NCBI GenBank assembly: GCA_014534155.1 | Contig: JACVSB010000060.1 | Coordinates: 1-8,501, forward strand | Origin: Thermoleophilia bacterium | Lineage (GTDB): Bacteria; Actinomycetota; Thermoleophilia; Gaiellales; Gaiellaceae | Reading direction: 5' to 3' | DNA: 8,501 nt | Shown here: positions 6,318 through 8,501 of the stretch, in pieces | Numbering within the stretch: position 1 is the first letter of the stretch | Layout: each line of letters starts with the position of its first letter | Notes under the pieces: model-generated | Seen by the model: the letters and a program-made list of their open reading frames with translations, nothing else | Database searches by the model: none | What the model was told of the DNA's origin: nothing | Program-made: the position numbers and the translations under genes

Positions 6318-7112
6318 TCAAAGCGCAGGGCAGGTTGCGGCGTCGGGACACCGCTCGAGCACCCGGACGCGGGGCCGCTCGCCGGGCGGCCGCCGGAGCT
6401 CGAGGAGGACGGAGGAGGCGTTGTTCCCGTAGTCCGACTCGCGCAGGGCGCGCGCGTGGTTGGCCCGGTGGACGAGGAGGTACCGGCCGGCCCGCAGGCC
6501 GCGCAGCGAGATGAACTGCCCCTCGAGGTAGGGCGCGTAGTCGTCGCCGTAGCCGACGGAGATCCCTTCGCGGAGCGAGCGCAGGCCTGTCTCGCCCTTG
6601 CCGCATTCGGACGTGTAGCGGGCGGAGCGAGGCTCGGTCGGCAGCCGCCGGAACCGGTTCGCGTCGTAGCGGTCGCCCAGGCAGAACCCCTGCTTGCGGG
6701 CCCGTGCCAGACGCTCGTCTCCGCCGGCGCGCCGGAGCTCGTAGCGGGCGAACCGGTGGAGATGCCAGTGGGAGTGCGTCTCGGCGTGCTCGTAGGCGAG
6801 GATCTCCCCGAGCGGGCGGCGCAGGCGCGAGCCGTCCGAGCGGTGGATTATCTGGGCTGCAGTCATCGTCAGCGCGACGCCGGGCCGTCGCCCGACGATG
6901 ACGAGCGGTCCGCGCCCGACGTTGTCGACGGCAGAGCCGAAGGCGAGCACGTACCCCCGGCCGCGGCGCTCGACGGAAACGGCGTAGGGCGCCGCTTGCT
7001 CGAGGTCGGGTAGCAGAGGCTGCGGGGCCCCGGCCGCGCCCACGACAAGCCGTGCGCCGAGCCCGGCCGCCAGGCCCACGAGCACGACGACGGCGACGAG
7101 ACGGAGACGCAT
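6318..7112 (-). CDS. Bacterial lysyl oxidase family protein, secreted
   Basis: A copper amine oxidase of the lysyl oxidase family, which oxidises peptidyl lysine or amines to aldehydes and has bacterial and archaeal members. Counting from the upstream GTG 7121 (267 residues), 5-28 are a hydrophobic export signal without lipobox Cys; LLPDL (36-40) opens the mature part and AVDNVGRGPL (64-73) matches the first beta strands. The copper cluster is THSHWHLHRF (115-124) with H116, H118, H120, H122. KQGFCLGD (143-150) places K143 four residues before C147, as for the human cofactor Lys. GYGDDYAPYLEGQFISLRGL (190-209) places Y195 at the human cofactor Tyr, ten residues before the end of the GQFIS match. 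NHARALRESDYGNNA completes the fold. ATG 7112 (264 residues) gives the cleaner signal peptide; GTG 7121 is possible. Likely extracytoplasmic, in an operon with small membrane proteins. Family near certain; substrate unknown. Confidence 0.88.
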   Translation of the reverse strand: MRLRLVAVVVLVGLAAGLGARLVVGAAGAPQPLLPDLEQAAPYAVSVERRGRGYVLAFGSAVDNVGRGPLVIVGRRPGVALTMTAAQIIHRSDGSRLRRPLGEILAYEHAETHSHWHLHRFARYELRRAGGDERLARARKQGFCLGDRYDANRFRRLPTEPRSARYTSECGKGETGLRSLREGISVGYGDDYAPYLEGQFISLRGLRAGRYLLVHRANHARALRESDYGNNASSVLLELRRPPGERPRVRVLERCPDAATCPAL

Positions 7113-7127
7113 CTCGCTCACGTGTAC

Positions 7128-7147
7128 ACCGGCGAGAAGGAGCCGGT
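7128..7147. promoter_or_regulatory. Hairpin just before the lysyl oxidase start
   Basis: ACCGGC (7128-7133) and GCCGGT (7142-7147) make a 6-bp stem with an 8-base loop, between the stop of the small membrane gene (7152) and the lysyl oxidase start. The adjoining GTGTACAC (7122-7129) is itself a palindrome. It could modulate translation initiation, since no good Shine-Dalgarno is present. Speculative. Confidence 0.3.
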
Positions 7148-7151
7148 TCCG

Positions 7152-7544
7152 TCAGTAGCCATATGTGTGCTCGTCGCGCCAGACGCGCCACATCGAGAAC
7201 CCTGACGCGGCCAGCACGAAGAAGAAGATGAGCGACTCCAGGCCCCCGCTCGGCCAGCCGGGGAGGAACGACGCCGCGACGAGGTCGACGAGCGCGAGGG
7301 CGGCTGCGCCGTAGAAGACGACCCGCGCGCGGCGCGGCCAGGTCGAGATCGCCTCGCGGTTCGAACGCCAGAGGCGCAGGAGGACGATCGCGATGACGAC
7401 GATGAACGCGACCCGCAGGACGAGGAAGACGAGGCCGAGCCCGACCGCGCCCGCGCTGCCGGAGGCCGTGATCGCCGCGGCGACGACGAGGATGAGCAGG
7501 AAGCCGCGGAGCGTCCCGTTCGTGCGCGGGTTCCAGTCCGTCAC
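7152..7544 (-). CDS. Small four-helix membrane protein
   Basis: A 130-residue protein read from GTG 7544, whose GTGA overlaps the TGA stop of the upstream gene (7541-7543); the frame is open further upstream only inside that gene, with Arg-rich shadow sequence. Four hydrophobic segments are visible at about 12-29, 33-57, 75-94 and 102-118, separated by short loops, one basic (RLWRSNREAISTWPRRAR, 57-74). The C-terminus is WRVWRDEHTYGY. No catalytic motif or known domain is recognised. No Shine-Dalgarno, consistent with coupled translation. It lies between another small membrane protein and the lysyl oxidase, so a role in the same envelope process is possible but unproven. Confidence 0.75.
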   Translation of the reverse strand: MTDWNPRTNGTLRGFLLILVVAAAITASGSAGAVGLGLVFLVLRVAFIVVIAIVLLRLWRSNREAISTWPRRARVVFYGAAALALVDLVAASFLPGWPSGGLESLIFFFVLAASGFSMWRVWRDEHTYGY

Positions 7545-7897
7545 GAGGCCGTCGTGTAGGCGCGGACGGAGAGCGCGGCGGCGAAGAGGCTCGCCCCGAC
7601 GAACCAGAGCAGGCGCCGGGCGGGTACGGGCGGCGCGTACAGCCACGGCGAGAGAACGGCCGCGAGCGCGAGGACGCCGTAGAGGTAGTGCAGGTCGTCG
7701 GCCGTCCGGCGGCCGTCGGAGAGGAGGAGGAGGCCGAACGCCACCTGGCCGATGACGATCGCCTGGGCGGCGGCGAGGACGTGGCCGTACACCCGGCCGG
7801 GCGGCCGCCGCCGAAGGACGTACACGGCGCCCCAGCCGACAGCGAGCGCGTTCGCGGCGACGGCCGCTACGCCGTTCCAGGCGTGCAGGTCGTCCAT
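7541..7897 (-). CDS. Small four-helix membrane protein with helix-end His
   Basis: A 118-residue protein from ATG 7897 beginning MDDLHAWNG, with four hydrophobic segments at about 8-28, 36-59, 69-87 and 95-112 and Arg-rich loops (RRRPPGR at 29-35, SDGRRTADD at 60-68). Histidines lie near helix ends at positions 5, 39 and 70, the last in LHYLYGVLALAA. I recall similar short MHxLHAWN-type proteins in Thermoleophilia-like genomes, but not a function. Its stop overlaps the GTG of the next gene by four bases, and it is the first gene of the 5707-7897 cluster. A heme-binding b-type bundle is one possibility, given the histidines, but this is weak inference. Confidence 0.78.
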   Translation of the reverse strand: MDDLHAWNGVAAVAANALAVGWGAVYVLRRRPPGRVYGHVLAAAQAIVIGQVAFGLLLLSDGRRTADDLHYLYGVLALAAVLSPWLYAPPVPARRLLWFVGASLFAAALSVRAYTTAS

Positions 7898-8100
7898 CGC
7901 CCGCGAGCCTAGCGAGGGCCCGCGCTCGAGCGAGCGGGAGGGGCCAGCCGACCCGTGCGAGGAACTCGGTCGCGCGAGGCGCGCCAGCCGGCGGACGGCC
8001 GCGCGTCGTAGCGGGCGGGGTCCGCCTCCGGCAGGAGAAGCGTGAGCGAGAGCGCGTCGTCGAGCGCGACGTGCGCCAGGTCGGCGGCCCTACGCTCCAC
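7898..8100 (-). pseudogene. Frameshifted remnant of a small conserved protein
   Basis: From GTG 8100 the minus strand reads VERRAADLAHVALDDALSLT, then LLLPEADPARYDA (to about 8002), which looks like real coding sequence similar to small helical proteins I associate with Thermoleophilia. After that the same frame turns into unconvincing Arg/Pro-rich sequence up to a stop at 7909. Helical sequence continues in the other two frames: AAVRRLARLARP (about 8002-7967), then EFLARVGWPLPLARARALAR (about 7967-7908). Two shifts of the same sense (each as if one base were missing) would restore one protein of about 70 residues or more. Real decay and assembly error cannot be told apart here. The family assignment is from memory and unverified. 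Confidence 0.4.
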
Positions 8101-8412
8101 GCCCCGCCTCAACTCACTCGTCGGCGCTCACCCACGCCTCGGACAGCTTGTCGCCGGCGTCCTCGAGCCCACGCGAAGGGATGTCGCCCAGAGGCCGAGG
8201 ACGATCGCCCCATTCGTCCCGCGCCGACCCTCCCGGACGACGTCGGCGGCGGCGGTGGACGAGCGTCAGTACCGAGGTCCGCGCCCGCCCCCGCTCGGGA
8301 AGGAAGCCAGAGCCCGACGTCGGAGCAGCGACGAGCGCGCCGCGCAGCGGTTCTCGGCCTCCGCGCGGAGCCGCGTCGCGACGAAGCCGCCACCGCGCGA
8401 GTGTGAGCAGTC
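8101..8412. other. Stretch without a convincing gene
   Basis: Open frames exist on both strands but are Arg/Pro/Ala-rich and look like GC-driven noise. The best minus-strand candidate runs 8114-8470 from a GTG, 118 residues. Its last 30 or so (ending GLEDAGDKLSEAWVSADE) look more protein-like, but I cannot support a start or family. No RNA gene, repeat array or mobile-element end was seen. Confidence 0.4.
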
Positions 8413-8473
8413 CGCAAGCGTTGCGTGACGATTTCGCGCCGCGGGTGTTCGAACGGACCGGCGCTGCCACAAT
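8413..8473 (+). promoter_or_regulatory. Possible promoter/operator of the right-end gene
   Basis: Two short inverted repeats precede the gene starting at 8490: CGCAA-GCG-TTGCG (8413-8425) and GTTCGAAC (8447-8454). CACAAT (8468-8473) could be a -10 element. The second repeat has the half-sites of actinobacterial LexA boxes, but without the usual spacer, so an SOS assignment is not made. Confidence 0.3.
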
Positions 8474-8489
8474 GGGTGAGGAGGGACGG

Positions 8490-8501
8490 ATGACGACGAC
8501 T
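8490..8501 (+). CDS. Start of a gene running off the window
   Basis: ATG 8490 opens a frame reading MTTT to the window end. GAGGAGG at 8478-8484 lies five bases before it, a near-perfect Shine-Dalgarno, and decides this start over the in-frame ATG 8472. Nothing can be said about the product. Confidence 0.5.

Noticed and set aside
6262..7191. Upstream extension of the YtkA-like protein to nearly 500 residues
   Set aside because: The extension is an Arg-rich shadow of the lysyl oxidase gene; a signal peptide and a strong ribosome binding site mark the start at 6261.
8441..8460. Possible tRNA T-arm (TTCGAAC)
   Set aside because: The flanking bases do not form the five-pair T stem, and no acceptor or anticodon arm can be drawn.

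Overview
The window is about 70% GC bacterial DNA with dense gene packing, GTG starts and 4-bp GTGA overlaps. Gene content suggests Actinomycetota, with a deep lineage such as Thermoleophilia/Gaiellales as my best guess. Supporting features are an actinobacterial-type multi-pass membrane protein, an actinobacterial-type coproheme decarboxylase and a bacterial lysyl oxidase. No tRNA, rRNA, CRISPR array, insertion sequence or phage module was recognised.

Layout. (a) 1-1540, plus strand: the tail of a cupredoxin-like protein overlaps by GTGA a multi-pass membrane protein, whose frame is cut by a single in-frame TAG and then continues for another 120 codons. (b) 1542-4789, minus strand: uvrC, preceded by an unusual single-polypeptide fusion of a Sir2 sirtuin and a GrpB/UPF0157 domain. 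(c) 4953-5666, plus strand: chdC/hemQ, divergent from the sirtuin gene and probably leaderless. (d) 5707-7897, minus strand: a likely operon. In transcription order it holds two small four-helix membrane proteins, a secreted copper amine oxidase of the lysyl oxidase family, and a membrane-anchored YtkA-like extracytoplasmic protein. A GC-rich hairpin lies between chdC and this operon. (e) 7898-8489: mostly non-coding, with what looks like the frameshifted remnant of a small conserved protein, then short palindromes in front of a new plus-strand gene whose first codons end the window.

How the genes relate: uvrC (nucleotide excision repair) and chdC (last step of coproporphyrin-dependent heme synthesis) are housekeeping genes. 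The cupredoxin/membrane pair and the lysyl oxidase cluster are envelope modules; a shared copper theme is possible but not proven. The least ordinary items are the Sir2-GrpB fusion, with substitutions at conserved sirtuin positions, and the bacterial lysyl oxidase, which keeps both quinone-cofactor residues and a copper histidine cluster. The in-frame amber codon and the apparent frameshifts near the right end could be real decay or assembly errors.
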